A stretch of 64,000 nt of DNA from Verrucomicrobiia bacterium. GTDB lineage: Bacteria > Verrucomicrobiota > Verrucomicrobiia > Verrucomicrobiales > Akkermansiaceae. The translations under genes and the position numbers were made by a program. Location: NCBI GenBank assembly GCA_030432565.1, contig JAUIGV010000007.1, positions 1 through 64,000 on the forward strand, in the 5' to 3' direction. Below the pieces are notes generated by a model. It did not search any database. It worked only from the letters and a program-made list of their open reading frames with translations, and was not told the DNA's origin. Positions within the stretch are counted from its first letter, which is position 1, and each line of letters opens with the position of its first letter. Below are positions 1 through 9,095 of the stretch, piece by piece.

Positions 1-3000
1 TCGCTGTTGCCAATGCTGTTGTTGTTCTCCGTTTCCTGTTGGCCGCTTCCCACTGGCGCGAGGGTCACCCGGAAGCGATACTCGCGATTGTAGTGTGCAT
101 TCCACGGCGAAACCTCCACGAAATAGGTCCCGTCACGCGGAATGATGACCTGTCCGCTCTGGTTCACCGAACCTCCATTGACACTCGCCAGGTTCGTCCC
201 AACCTCATCATAGAGGATGTACCTGAGACTCGCGCCGTCGATCACGCTCGTATCCGACGCCAGATTCACCCGTTGTCCCGCCTTCGCGGTAAAGCTGAAC
301 CAGTCACGATCGACATTACTCGAGAGGAAACCTCGACCGTATCCGTGCTGCAGGCCTGTCGCAACGTTGCTGTCATCCGCCACCAGAAGCGCCCGAGGAC
401 GTCCCCGATACACCCGCAGGGCATCGTTGTTCTCATCACTCACCAGGAGGTCGGCGATCCCGTCTCCATCAAGATCCGCAAGATCCGCACCATAAGCCTG
501 GAAGGGATTACGACGGCTCGCCGAGAACCCAATCACGCCATCCGCCCGGTTTTGCAACAGGGAGGTTTGCTCATATCCGGAGATCAAAATATCCGGCCAA
601 CCATCACCGGTGTAGTCCGCCACTTTCTGGAAGAAGAAGCTCCGCCCCGCCAAATCAATATTGATCCGATCGCCAAAGGTCCCGTCTCCCAGACCCGGAT
701 AGATCGAGTAGTCGCTCGCGCTGAAGGACCCCTGGGTCACCCCGAGATCCATCGCACCGTCCTGATCAAAGTCTGCCATCGCAACACTGCTGGGTGACCA
801 ACCCGATGGAAAATCGTAAAACGCCGGAGCTCCAAAGCTTCCGTCTCCCGCTCCCAATAGAACGACAATTCGTTCGCTGTTTAAATCATCTCCCAAGACC
901 AGATCCGCAAAGGTGTCATTGTTGAGATCCCCCGCCGCCACACCGTATGGACGACTCACCGGATCGGTCTCGGCAATCTTGCTTTCCGGCAGGAAACCTC
1001 CGCTGCCATCGCTCAAAATCAACGAAACATTGCGGCTTCCATAGTTGCCCACCGCAAGATCCGGCCAGGTGTCACCATTAAAGTCTTCGGTCACCACCAC
1101 GAGGGGGTCATCCCCCACCAAAATCTCGGATTGCACAAAGCTCAATGCGCCCGGAGTCGAGGTGTTCGTCAACACCACCAGCTTGTCACCACTGCGCGCC
1201 GCCGCCACAATGTCGGTGAGACCATCCTTATCGAGATCCACCAGGGTCACTCCCCAGATGTCTCCGCCTCCGCTTGGGAACTCCAGGGCCGTTCCGAAGC
1301 TGCCATCGCCATTGCCGGGATGCACGTTGACCCGGTCTCCGCTGCCACGGTGGCCCGTCACCGCATCGATGTTTCCATCGCCGTCGAGATCCGCCGCTTC
1401 CAGCGCAAATGGCGCATCCGAAATCGCCGTCACCTGATTGCCATCACTAAACGATCCATCAAAAACATCCCCCTCCACATTCAAAGACAAGGTATCCGCC
1501 GTATCTCGGTTGTTGCCCAAGCCGCTTTCGATAGTGAACCCACCGGGCGATGAAACGACAAAATCTTTGGTGTAAGGTGCCGGGACGGTATTCCCCGCCA
1601 AATCTGCGAGAGTTGTGCTCACCTGAATCCGGTAACTACCGGACTCCAGAATCCGGCCATCCAAACCAAAGACCGCGCGGTGATCAGGGAGATATCGTAA
1701 AAAGGTAAGCGGAATCGTCTCATCATCGCCGGTTCCCAACAAGCCATCGGTGCCAGCCGCGATCAAAGAAGTAGCGCCAATCAACGATGCTTGATCCACT
1801 CTTTCGCTGAAACGAATCGAAAACTCACGATAAATTGCCGATAGCGTAAAAGGAGTCACAGGCTCATACCGCTCGATTTCAAAACTACCCGGAGCACTTC
1901 GCCGATAACTTGAAGCCACACCATTCCGGATTGCTTCCTGATATTCATCTGCCGGAGGTCGCACCGTCACGCGGACTGCACCTAGCTCGCCTGGATAAAG
2001 AATCCCGGCGTGCACCGCAGCCGCGGCAATGCTTGAGTCATCCGAATAGAGATCAATCCCTCGAAGGGTTCCAGAACTTGAGCCTTTGACCGTATAGAGA
2101 AATTCACTCCCGTCGTTCCCCCTTTGCGCCACCATGTTACCCGGCGCCTGGCTGGTCCCATCAAAAATGTAGTTGTTAAAAGGAGTGAGGGCAGAGTCCA
2201 AAACCACAGGCACCTGGAGATCGGTCACGGTCGCAGTGATCAGATAGGTCGACCCAATCCCGGCTTGGCTCAGTTCAGAAATATCAGCTCCGGCCAATGC
2301 CTGTCGTGTCACGCCACCTGACATCGTCCCGTCCAGACCGTTCGCAGTAGAATCGGTAACAGTGGTTCCGCTAGCCTCTTCAAATTGATAATATGCGACC
2401 AAACCAGCTTCGTTCCCCACGAGCGTCGTCGCCATCCCGGCCTCAATCTCAGCCGCGCTGCGGGCCGTATTCCAGACTCGAAATTCATCAATCGCTCCGG
2501 TAAAATTGCCGGCATATCCATCACCGATCAAAAAGTCTTTGGCACCGGCAACTGCGGGCGAAATTGAGACATTCCGGGCTTGTGCCAGCTTGCCGTCAAA
2601 ATACCACCGAACCTGACTGGGACTGCCACCAAAATCACGAACGACGGCCACATGGGTCCACTCTCTCCGTCTTAGAGTTGCTCCACTGGGATTGGTCTCG
2701 TAGCTATTGGCGTCACCTCCCGAATTCCCATAGAAATAGTTCAAAATTCCGCTTGTCTCCAGCGTGACAGTTCCCTCCCCGCCGTAGGCTTTTTCAAACG
2801 GATTCTCGCGGCGATCAATTGCGTCCGCTCTCATCCAAAATTCGATTGTTTGATCGCCGGTGATCTGGAGAGCATTCGGATTCCCCAAATTGACCACCCC
2901 GTCACTCCCATCAAAAACGAGATGGTTTCCACTCACCCCCGGCGTTTTCAACGAGACCGAATACTCACCAGCCTCTGGAACAAGAAAATTGAGACTCCCG

Positions 3001-3674
3001 CCGCTTGCAGTTGCCACCGGGGTAATCTCGCCGCTTTTAAAAACTGCAAGTTGAAGAGAACCCGGATCAAGCGACGAGGCCGCTGGAGCCTGCACATTGA
3101 CCGTAATCTGTTGCCCTCCCACCAGAGAACCGAGCTCCATGACATCAGAATTCCGACCAAGCACCCCGGCAAGTTTCAATTGAATACTCCCCCCTTGAGA
3201 GACCGCTGCCCCCTGGTCTCCAAGGCCCGGCAAATCATTCCGCTCAGTCTCAAGAGCAACTCCACGCCCCAGCAAAATCTGAGCTTCGAAAGCGCTTGGG
3301 GCCGCGTTCGAGTAGAAAACCAAAACGTATGTACTGGGAGCGCCAATACTAAAGTTCTCCATCACAAGCCTTCCATCTGCATCCCCCACAACTTCAGTCA
3401 CCACCACACCATCACCATCCAACAGCCTCAACCGGGGCGAACTTCCTGCCCGCAGACTTGTCTGCATCTTAACGGTTAGTCTGTCCTGAGCGACTGCGTT
3501 AAAGAAATATTGAACGCCATTTGCCAAACCAGCACTTGAATAACTGTCACTCACCTGGGCAGAACGAAGCCCCGAAGAAGATGGCGATTCCTGGAGATTT
3601 AGCGCGGTCTGCCCCGATAGATAGACACAAGAAAAACAGGCGCTCAGAATCAAAAATACTGATAGACTTTTCAT
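1..3674 (-). CDS. Giant LamG / FG-GAP repeat surface protein (partial, C-terminus off the left edge)
   Basis: The frame is open from an ATG at 3672-3674 to the window edge, giving at least 1,224 residues. The N-terminus is a short signal peptide that also contains L-S-A-C at residues 10-13, so it could be a lipoprotein. A PPC-like beta domain is followed by a LamG (concanavalin-like) domain at about residues 245-455 (key words IEFWMRADAI and AYYQFEEASG), then an Ig-like 'big' region. Between about 755 and 1085 there are seven FG-GAP/VCBS calcium-binding words such as DLDGDGNIDAVTG and DYTGDGWPDILIS, which predict a beta-propeller. A second PPC-like domain lies near 1130-1205. Proteins of this build in Verrucomicrobiota and Planctomycetota are exported and usually presumed to bind glycans or other surfaces. 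The substrate is unknown. The C-terminal anchor, if there is one, is outside the window. Confidence 0.85.
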   Translation of the reverse strand, partial: MKSLSVFLILSACFSCVYLSGQTALNLQESPSSSGLRSAQVSDSYSSAGLANGVQYFFNAVAQDRLTVKMQTSLRAGSSPRLRLLDGDGVVVTEVVGDADGRLVMENFSIGAPSTYVLVFYSNAAPSAFEAQILLGRGVALETERNDLPGLGDQGAAVSQGGSIQLKLAGVLGRNSDVMELGSLVGGQQITVNVQAPAASSLDPGSLQLAVFKSGEITPVATASGGSLNFLVPEAGEYSVSLKTPGVSGNHLVFDGSDGVVNLGNPNALQITGDQTIEFWMRADAIDRRENPFEKAYGGEGTVTLETSGILNYFYGNSGGDANSYETNPSGATLRRREWTHVAVVRDFGGSPSQVRWYFDGKLAQARNVSISPAVAGAKDFLIGDGYAGNFTGAIDEFRVWNTARSAAEIEAGMATTLVGNEAGLVAYYQFEEASGTTVTDSTANGLDGTMSGGVTRQALAGADISELSQAGIGSTYLITATVTDLQVPVVLDSALTPFNNYIFDGTSQAPGNMVAQRGNDGSEFLYTVKGSSSGTLRGIDLYSDDSSIAAAAVHAGILYPGELGAVRVTVRPPADEYQEAIRNGVASSYRRSAPGSFEIERYEPVTPFTLSAIYREFSIRFSERVDQASLIGATSLIAAGTDGLLGTGDDETIPLTFLRYLPDHRAVFGLDGRILESGSYRIQVSTTLADLAGNTVPAPYTKDFVVSSPGGFTIESGLGNNRDTADTLSLNVEGDVFDGSFSDGNQVTAISDAPFALEAADLDGDGNIDAVTGHRGSGDRVNVHPGNGDGSFGTALEFPSGGGDIWGVTLVDLDKDGLTDIVAAARSGDKLVVLTNTSTPGALSFVQSEILVGDDPLVVVTEDFNGDTWPDLAVGNYGSRNVSLILSDGSGGFLPESKIAETDPVSRPYGVAAGDLNNDTFADLVLGDDLNSERIVVLLGAGDGSFGAPAFYDFPSGWSPSSVAMADFDQDGAMDLGVTQGSFSASDYSIYPGLGDGTFGDRINIDLAGRSFFFQKVADYTGDGWPDILISGYEQTSLLQNRADGVIGFSASRRNPFQAYGADLADLDGDGIADLLVSDENNDALRVYRGRPRALLVADDSNVATGLQHGYGRGFLSSNVDRDWFSFTAKAGQRVNLASDTSVIDGASLRYILYDEVGTNLASVNGGSVNQSGQVIIPRDGTYFVEVSPWNAHYNREYRFRVTLAPVGSGQQETENNNSIGNS

Positions 3675-3762
3675 GGAAAATTTCACTTTGTCGATGCTTG
3701 CCTCGCTTTCACACAGCAAACGTCTCGATATATAACGCAGACTAGAAAAATTTACTTTGTCG
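3675..3762. repeat. Imperfect direct repeat upstream of the LamG/FG-GAP gene
   Basis: Two copies of a near-identical word, gaaaatttcactttgtcg at 3676-3693 and gaaaaatttactttgtcg at 3745-3762, lie 69 bases apart just before the minus-strand start codon. The nearer copy covers the translation start region. They could be paired binding sites for a regulator of the surface-protein gene. Nothing else supports that, and AT-rich repeats of this size can arise by chance. Confidence 0.3.
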
Positions 3763-3991
3763 TCAAACCATTATTCCAACGGCAAAGAACCGATGATTGG
3801 AATTCTCTGCAACTCCAAAAACCGAAACCCAATTAGCGTTATTCGTTATATTCCCAAGTTTCATCATGGTTTCCTGCGAGAAAATCCCCCTAGGAAATCC
3901 AATCACCCCCTCTGCTTCCCAGAAGACGACTTCCACCTGCAATTTTCGCTCCCCGCAAATGCCAAATGCCCCTTCTATTCTAGCCACCTCC

Positions 3992-4020
3992 GAAATTTCT
4001 CACAAGCAGTGAGAAATTTC
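3992..4020. repeat. Perfect 12-bp inverted repeat, possible operator
   Basis: The arms gaaatttctcac (3992-4003) and gtgagaaatttc (4009-4020) are exact reverse complements separated by five bases (aagca). The stem is AT-rich and has no adjacent T-run, so it does not look like an intrinsic terminator. A dyad of this length fits the binding site of a dimeric repressor. It lies about 275 bases upstream of fdhD and just upstream of the unassigned minus-strand frame starting at 3987. The structure is certain; the regulatory role is inferred. Confidence 0.55.
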
Positions 4021-4295
4021 ATCAATTGCATTAGTTTTCTTAATAAATCGGTTGGATCTAATTCTATCAGAAAATGCCTATGATCTTCAGTCCGCGATAG
4101 TCCATTACAAAAGCATTCGAGCTACTGACGTCGACGGCCTCGGTGGATCCCGCCCTCCTCGTCCAACGATTTCCAAACTCAAGGCTGGATCACAATTTCT
4201 CCCAAAGCAGTTGAACCCGGTTCAGTTGGGAGCTGAGCCGTTCATTTCAGGCTTTCAGGGCGTGAATCTCGTACAAAGTTTGGTATGGTCCCAAC

Positions 4296-5066
4296 ATGCC
4301 CAAATCTTCTCTCACCTGTCAGATCACGAAATGGTCTGGCGGCGCTGAAACAATCAACGATGATATCGTTGCCGTTGAGGAACCTTTGCAGGTCGTCGTC
4401 GATGGCCGACCGCTCGCCGTTCTCATGAGAACTCCGGGCGACGACGAAGTCCTCGTGATGGGATTTCTCCTCACCGAAGGCATCATTGAATCCGCCTCTC
4501 AAGTTCGACGCATCGATCTTGAGGCCCGCGACAACCACGCCATGGTTTTCCTCATCGATGAACACGAGTGCGACTGGGAACGCCTCACCCGCCACCTCTT
4601 CTCGGCTTCCTCCTGCGGCCTCTGCGGAAAAACCACCGTCGACGCCATCTTGCAAAGTCATCCGCCCATCGAGCACAAACCCGACTTCGATCCCGCCGTC
4701 ATTCAAGCCGCCCCCGACATCATGCGTGCCGCCCAAGCGAACTTCGATTCCACCGGCGGGATCCACGCCTCGGGAATTTTTTCTCAAGAGGGAGAACTCC
4801 TCGTCCTCCGCGAAGACATCGGCAGGCACAACGCCCTTGATAAAGTCATCGGTGAAGGCCTCATGAAGGCGATCGATTTCTCGCACTGCTTCCTCCTCGT
4901 CTCCGGACGCATCTCCTTCGAACTCATGCAAAAAGCCGTTGCCGCACGCCTTCCCCTCGTTGCCGGAATTTCAGCACCTTCATCGCTGGCGGTGAGCTTT
5001 GCCAAGACTTCAAATCAATCTCTCATCGGCTTCCTCCGCCCGCCCACCATGAATATCTACCACTAA
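4296..5066 (+). CDS. fdhD: FdhD, sulfurtransferase for formate dehydrogenase maturation
   Basis: This 256-residue protein matches FdhD, which passes sulfur from a cysteine desulfurase to the molybdenum cofactor and is needed for active formate dehydrogenase. The conserved C-x-x-C is present as SSCGLCGK (Cys107 and Cys110). Other family words are EEPLQVVVDG near the N-terminus, DEVLVMGFLLTEGI, and REDIGRHNALDKVIG followed by LVSGRISFE in the C-terminal half. The length is normal for the family. No formate dehydrogenase gene lies in the window, so the client enzyme must be encoded elsewhere. The gene ends 13 bases before the next one, but the neighbours are functionally unrelated. Confidence 0.95.
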   Translation: MPKSSLTCQITKWSGGAETINDDIVAVEEPLQVVVDGRPLAVLMRTPGDDEVLVMGFLLTEGIIESASQVRRIDLEARDNHAMVFLIDEHECDWERLTRHLFSASSCGLCGKTTVDAILQSHPPIEHKPDFDPAVIQAAPDIMRAAQANFDSTGGIHASGIFSQEGELLVLREDIGRHNALDKVIGEGLMKAIDFSHCFLLVSGRISFELMQKAVAARLPLVAGISAPSSLAVSFAKTSNQSLIGFLRPPTMNIYH

Positions 5067-5079
5067 CCACTCTCTCAAA

Positions 5080-5766
5080 ATGCCACGATTCCTCATCTTC
5101 TTCACCCTTCTCTCACAACTTCTTTTCAACCAAGCAGCTCTTGGGCAACAGCGTGAAGTTCTCTCCCAACGGGTCTACGTCCTGGCTGGATACATTCCTG
5201 AATTCTTCGTCACTTTAAGTGGTGATCCTGATCCGTTTGCAGAACCTGAGGATGACCCCTTCGAAACAAACGATGAGACAGCAGACCCTCAGCGCAAAAC
5301 AATCATTGATTATCTTCGGATCAATGGAATCGGCCCGAAAAAGGTTGAATATCATCCCGAATATAACGCTTTGGTCCTCACTGACACACCAGATAACCTA
5401 AAGCTTTATGATGTTCTAATTCAGGGGCTTTTCCGTCCGGATTCAATGCTTCAAGCCATCCAAAAAGCAAAGCAGATGATCAAAGACAAAACCAATTTTG
5501 AAAGAGATGACACACTCGCTAGAATTGTGATTCTTGAGGACACAACCTTGCGCGCCTTTCAGGGAGAAATTGAGCGTCTCAAGCGTGAAATAGAACAAAA
5601 TCTCCCTAAATTTAAAGATGAGAGTGCTAAAGCAAAGAAGCACTTGGAACTCGCGAAACGCTACCGCCAGAAAGCAATCGCGCTCTACCTTGACAGCCTC
5701 GAAAAACAACACGCCTTGGTCGAAGCATGGAAGGCCGAAAGCGAAGCCCTTAAAAAGAAGGAATAA
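5080..5766 (+). CDS. Exported protein with a secretin N-domain-like segment and C-terminal coiled coil
   Basis: A 228-residue protein with a clear signal peptide (hydrophobic stretch in residues 4-20, cleavage near ALGQ). A linker rich in D, P, F and E carries the words DPFAEP and DPFETND. It is followed by TIIDYLRINGI and then YHPEYNALVLTDTPDNLKL, which resembles the short N-module preceding the secretin domain in verrucomicrobial secretin-like proteins. The last 80 residues are highly charged and helical, probably a coiled coil. No secretin core is present. It sits 80 bases upstream of the VIT/vWA gene and is probably co-transcribed with it. The function is unknown; a periplasmic scaffold or partner is a guess. 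Confidence 0.7.
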   Translation: MPRFLIFFTLLSQLLFNQAALGQQREVLSQRVYVLAGYIPEFFVTLSGDPDPFAEPEDDPFETNDETADPQRKTIIDYLRINGIGPKKVEYHPEYNALVLTDTPDNLKLYDVLIQGLFRPDSMLQAIQKAKQMIKDKTNFERDDTLARIVILEDTTLRAFQGEIERLKREIEQNLPKFKDESAKAKKHLELAKRYRQKAIALYLDSLEKQHALVEAWKAESEALKKKE

Positions 5767-5846
5767 CGAGATCGAGAGACAAATCCTCCTAATTTTCACA
5801 TTGGGATCATGAAGCATTCACAAACCCGAACCACCTTATCACCACG

Positions 5847-7763
5847 ATGAAACGAGCCCTGCCACTTCTAGCCCTCCTGATCTCCCTTGCCTTTGGCTCG
5901 GAACGATCCCCCTATTTCGAAATCCACGGAGATCACGACATCGATTGCTTCCCCCTCAAGTCATCACACTCCGAGGTCACCATCGTCGGCCCCATCGCGC
6001 GGATCATCCTCACCCAGACTTACACCAACGATGGCGACAAGCCCATCGATGCGACCTACCTCTTTCCCTCGTCCTCCGGCGCTGCCGTTCATGGCATGAC
6101 GATGAAAATCGGAGACCGCACCATCAAGGCGGAGATTCAGGAAAAACAGAAAGCGCGCGAGACCTTCGAGAAAGCCAAGAAAGAAAAAAAGTCTGCCTCC
6201 CTTCTCACCCAAAAGCGTCCCAACGTTTTTTCCATGGAAGTGGCCACCATTCTTCCGGGCGACGAACTGACGCTCACTCTCAATTACAGCGAGATCCTGA
6301 AACCCAATTCCGGCGCCTACGAATTCCTTATCCCCACTGCCATCGGCCCCCGTTATCGCGAAGGAGCCACCGCACCGAAGACCGTCGACAACCCTTTCCT
6401 GTCAGAAGGACAAAAAACGCTCACTCGTTTCTCGGTCAACGTCAGCCTGACCAGTCCGCTTCCCATCCAAAACCTCGCCTGTCCGAGTCACGACCAAGCC
6501 ACGATCAACTTCACCAGCAAGACCTCGGCATCCCTTGAGCTGAAGGCAGCCCAACCCGATCGTGATTTTATCGTCCGCTACCAATTAGCCGGGAAGAAAA
6601 TCCTGAGCGGCCTCCTGACCCACAGGGGAAACGACGAAAACACCTTCCTCCTCCAACTTGAGCCGCCCCGGGAAGTCCGGCCCAAGGACATTCCAGAGCG
6701 CGACTTCATCTTCGTCATTGACGTCTCCGGTTCGATGAAAGGCTTCCCGCTCAATCTTGCCAAGGACCTCTTCAAAGGGCTCGCCGAAGAACTCCGCCCC
6801 GAGGACAGCTTCAACATGCTCCTTTTCGCTGGAGCCAACAAAGTCCTCTCCGGCAAATCACTGCAAGCCAATGAGGCCAACATCGACCGCGCCCTCAACT
6901 TCCTGAACAGCACTGATGGCACCGGAGGAACCCGCCTCCTGAATGCTCTCGAGGAAGCTCTCGAACTTCCGCACGATCGCGATCGCTCCCGCTCGCTGGT
7001 GCTCATTTCCGACGGCTACATCGATGCAGAAACCGAAGTCTTTGACCTCATCAAAAACAATGCAAATGGCACCAACATTTTCCCACTTGGCGTTGGGTCC
7101 AGTGTCAATCGGCACCTCCTCGAAGGTCTCAGCCACTTCGCCGGCCGCGATCATTTTATCGTGACACATTCCACCGAGTGCGATGCCGCTGTGACACGGT
7201 TTAAAAACATTATTTCCACTCCGGTTCTGACCAACATTCAAATCACTTCGGAAGGCACCACTTTGAGCGACCTCCTGCCAGCACGCCAGCCCGACCTCTT
7301 TTTCGGCCAACCGCTTTCACTCGTCGGAAAATGGAAAGGCGCCGGAACCATTATCATGACCGGAACCGCCGGAAACGGAGAAAAGGTCACCCGGAGTTTT
7401 GAGATTCACGAATCATCCGCACAAGCTGCTCTCCCCATCCTCTGGGCAAGAAGCAAAGTCAGGGAACTTTCCGATTTCGCCCAACTCACCGGCCGTGATG
7501 CCGAGAAAAAAGAAGTCACCGAACTCGGGCTTAAATACCAACTTCTCACTCCCTTCACCTCCTTCGTTGCAGTTGCCGATGAAATCCGCGAAGTCAATGG
7601 CCGGAGCTATCCGGTGAAGCAGGCCAAGCCTCTGCCCCAGGGTGTTTCGAACTCTGCAAAAGGCAGCGGTTCATCCTCGTCTGGCTCCGTTCCGGAACCA
7701 TCGTCAGGACTCCTCCTTCTCTTGGTTGGAGCTCTGGCCCTGACTCTCCGTATCCGCAGCTAG
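5847..7763 (+). CDS. VIT / von Willebrand factor A protein with PEP-CTERM sorting signal
   Basis: This 638-residue protein starts with a signal peptide, then a VIT domain (about residues 25-170) of the inter-alpha-trypsin inhibitor type. A vWA domain (about 285-460) follows with an intact MIDAS start, IDVSGSMKG, and the later SDGYID word. A Ser/Gly-rich linker leads to a C-terminal VPEPSSG, a hydrophobic helix and a basic end (RIRS), which is a PEP-CTERM sorting signal. Such tails are cut and processed by exosortases, and the next gene 31 bases downstream is an exosortase. The protein is therefore probably a dedicated surface or exported substrate, with the vWA domain binding a metal-dependent protein partner. 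Confidence 0.9.
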   Translation: MKRALPLLALLISLAFGSERSPYFEIHGDHDIDCFPLKSSHSEVTIVGPIARIILTQTYTNDGDKPIDATYLFPSSSGAAVHGMTMKIGDRTIKAEIQEKQKARETFEKAKKEKKSASLLTQKRPNVFSMEVATILPGDELTLTLNYSEILKPNSGAYEFLIPTAIGPRYREGATAPKTVDNPFLSEGQKTLTRFSVNVSLTSPLPIQNLACPSHDQATINFTSKTSASLELKAAQPDRDFIVRYQLAGKKILSGLLTHRGNDENTFLLQLEPPREVRPKDIPERDFIFVIDVSGSMKGFPLNLAKDLFKGLAEELRPEDSFNMLLFAGANKVLSGKSLQANEANIDRALNFLNSTDGTGGTRLLNALEEALELPHDRDRSRSLVLISDGYIDAETEVFDLIKNNANGTNIFPLGVGSSVNRHLLEGLSHFAGRDHFIVTHSTECDAAVTRFKNIISTPVLTNIQITSEGTTLSDLLPARQPDLFFGQPLSLVGKWKGAGTIIMTGTAGNGEKVTRSFEIHESSAQAALPILWARSKVRELSDFAQLTGRDAEKKEVTELGLKYQLLTPFTSFVAVADEIREVNGRSYPVKQAKPLPQGVSNSAKGSGSSSSGSVPEPSSGLLLLLVGALALTLRIRS

Positions 7764-7794
7764 TTCGCTCACTTGGATTCCCGCCTACCGCAGC

Positions 7795-9093
7795 ATGAAT
7801 ACCCGGAGAATTACGATCACTCTCGTCCTGGCGATCGCCTTCGCTCCGGTCGTCCTCTGGTATTTCGACCGCCTGAGCGATGGAGGCGGCGAACCACTTG
7901 GCCTCATCGCTTTGGCAACCGCGCTGGGCCTGGCCGTTAAAGATCGCAACCCGGCAAATCCTCGTTGCGCGGAAATCGCCATCATTGTTTACGGGCTCGG
8001 CTTCTTCTTTTTGCCCCCGCTACTCCGGGCCATCCCGGCGCTTGTCACCATCGCATTTTTGACCGGAATGCATCACCGGGCCGGACAAGTGGCGCTTCTC
8101 CTTCTTTCCCTTCCGATTCAGGCGTCGCTGGACTTCTTCCTCGGCTTTCCCTTCCGGCTGGTCACAGCCGAGGGAGCACAGACTATTCTTAATACCATGG
8201 GTCTCTCGGTGGAACGACTGGGTGTGCAACTTTCACTTGAAGGCGCAATCGTTTCGGTTGACCCACCCTGCAGCGGTCTGCAGATGCTTTGGGCCACCGG
8301 TTTTCTAACTGCGGTTCTCTCGGCTCTCTTCAAGCTTAGCTACCTCCGAGCAATCTTCCTGGGCTTCACCGCCCTTCTTTTCTGCCTTCTCTCGAACATC
8401 CTGCGAGCTACTTTTTTGGTCTTTCCAGAAGCCGGTCTTCTCTCGATCCCGGACATGGCTCACGAGGGAATGGGACTTCTCATTTTCGCTCTCGGGAGTC
8501 TCTGTATCGTGAGCTTGTCACGAAGACTTCAGGCGAAGAAACTTTTATCCCGTGATAGCCACCAGTCCCTGCCAGCCCGACTTCTGGCCACCACTTTGGG
8601 AGTCTCGTTGATCACCTTGGTTCCGGCCAAAATAGCGGGGCGTTCCAAATCCACTCACTTCCCCACCCTCACCGAATATCGTGGATTGCCAGTCGAGGAG
8701 ATCCCGCTGAGCTCACGTGAAAAGACTTTTGCCAAAGACTTCCCGGGAAAGCTCAGAGTTTATCGAGTTGGAAATGACTCCCTCATTGTGAGGCACGTGA
8801 CAAGAGCGACCCGCATGCTCCACCCAAGTTACCACTGCCTCAAGGCAGAAGGGTTCTCCATCAGCAACAGCGGGTTGAAAACCGACCACGATGGACACCC
8901 CGCTTCCACCTATCATGCCAGCCTGAACAATGAAAAATACCTCGTTACGGAAACCATCAAATCCTGCGACGACAGCCGCCACTGGAGCGACGTCTCGGCG
9001 TGGTATTGGCATGCCCTTTTCAATCCGAACTCCGGCCCTTGGGTCGCAGAGACACGACTCACCCCCATCAGTCCCGAATCCTCCAACAGATAA
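7795..9093 (+). CDS. Exosortase with fused C-terminal EpsI-like domain
   Basis: A 432-residue protein. The first 240 residues are a multi-pass exosortase/archaeosortase domain with the catalytic triad visible: Cys159 in DPPCSGLQ, Arg204 in NILRAT and His223 in AHEGMG. The remaining 190 residues form an exported domain with HPSYHCLKAEGFSI and a Trp-rich WYWHALF word, resembling the EpsI/DUF3485 domain that accompanies many exosortases as a separate or fused partner. Exosortases recognise PEP-CTERM tails, cut before the membrane helix and probably transfer the protein to a surface glycan or lipid. The VIT/vWA protein immediately upstream is the obvious substrate. I cannot assign a specific Xrt subtype. 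Confidence 0.9.
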   Translation: MNTRRITITLVLAIAFAPVVLWYFDRLSDGGGEPLGLIALATALGLAVKDRNPANPRCAEIAIIVYGLGFFFLPPLLRAIPALVTIAFLTGMHHRAGQVALLLLSLPIQASLDFFLGFPFRLVTAEGAQTILNTMGLSVERLGVQLSLEGAIVSVDPPCSGLQMLWATGFLTAVLSALFKLSYLRAIFLGFTALLFCLLSNILRATFLVFPEAGLLSIPDMAHEGMGLLIFALGSLCIVSLSRRLQAKKLLSRDSHQSLPARLLATTLGVSLITLVPAKIAGRSKSTHFPTLTEYRGLPVEEIPLSSREKTFAKDFPGKLRVYRVGNDSLIVRHVTRATRMLHPSYHCLKAEGFSISNSGLKTDHDGHPASTYHASLNNEKYLVTETIKSCDDSRHWSDVSAWYWHALFNPNSGPWVAETRLTPISPESSNR

Positions 9094-9095
9094 TC

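Larger units (their letters stand above)
3675..4295. other. AT-rich intergenic region between divergent genes
   Basis: About 620 bases separate the start of the LamG/FG-GAP gene (minus) from fdhD (plus). The part from about 3700 to 4090 is visibly richer in A and T than the flanking genes. It holds an imperfect direct repeat next to the minus-strand gene and a perfect 12-bp inverted repeat at 3992-4020, listed separately. A minus-strand frame from a GTG at 3987 to 3763 (74 codons) reads somewhat protein-like and has GGAGG just upstream, but I do not recognise it and do not call it a gene. No RNA gene or riboswitch fold was recognised. Confidence 0.5.

Noticed and set aside
39-797. 252-codon plus-strand frame at the left edge
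   Set aside because: It is antisense to the LamG/FG-GAP gene, whose frame has clear domain words throughout; the plus-strand translation has no recognisable features.
4242-4931. 229-codon minus-strand frame over fdhD
   Set aside because: Antisense to fdhD, which has all family motifs; the frame is open only because of codon bias.
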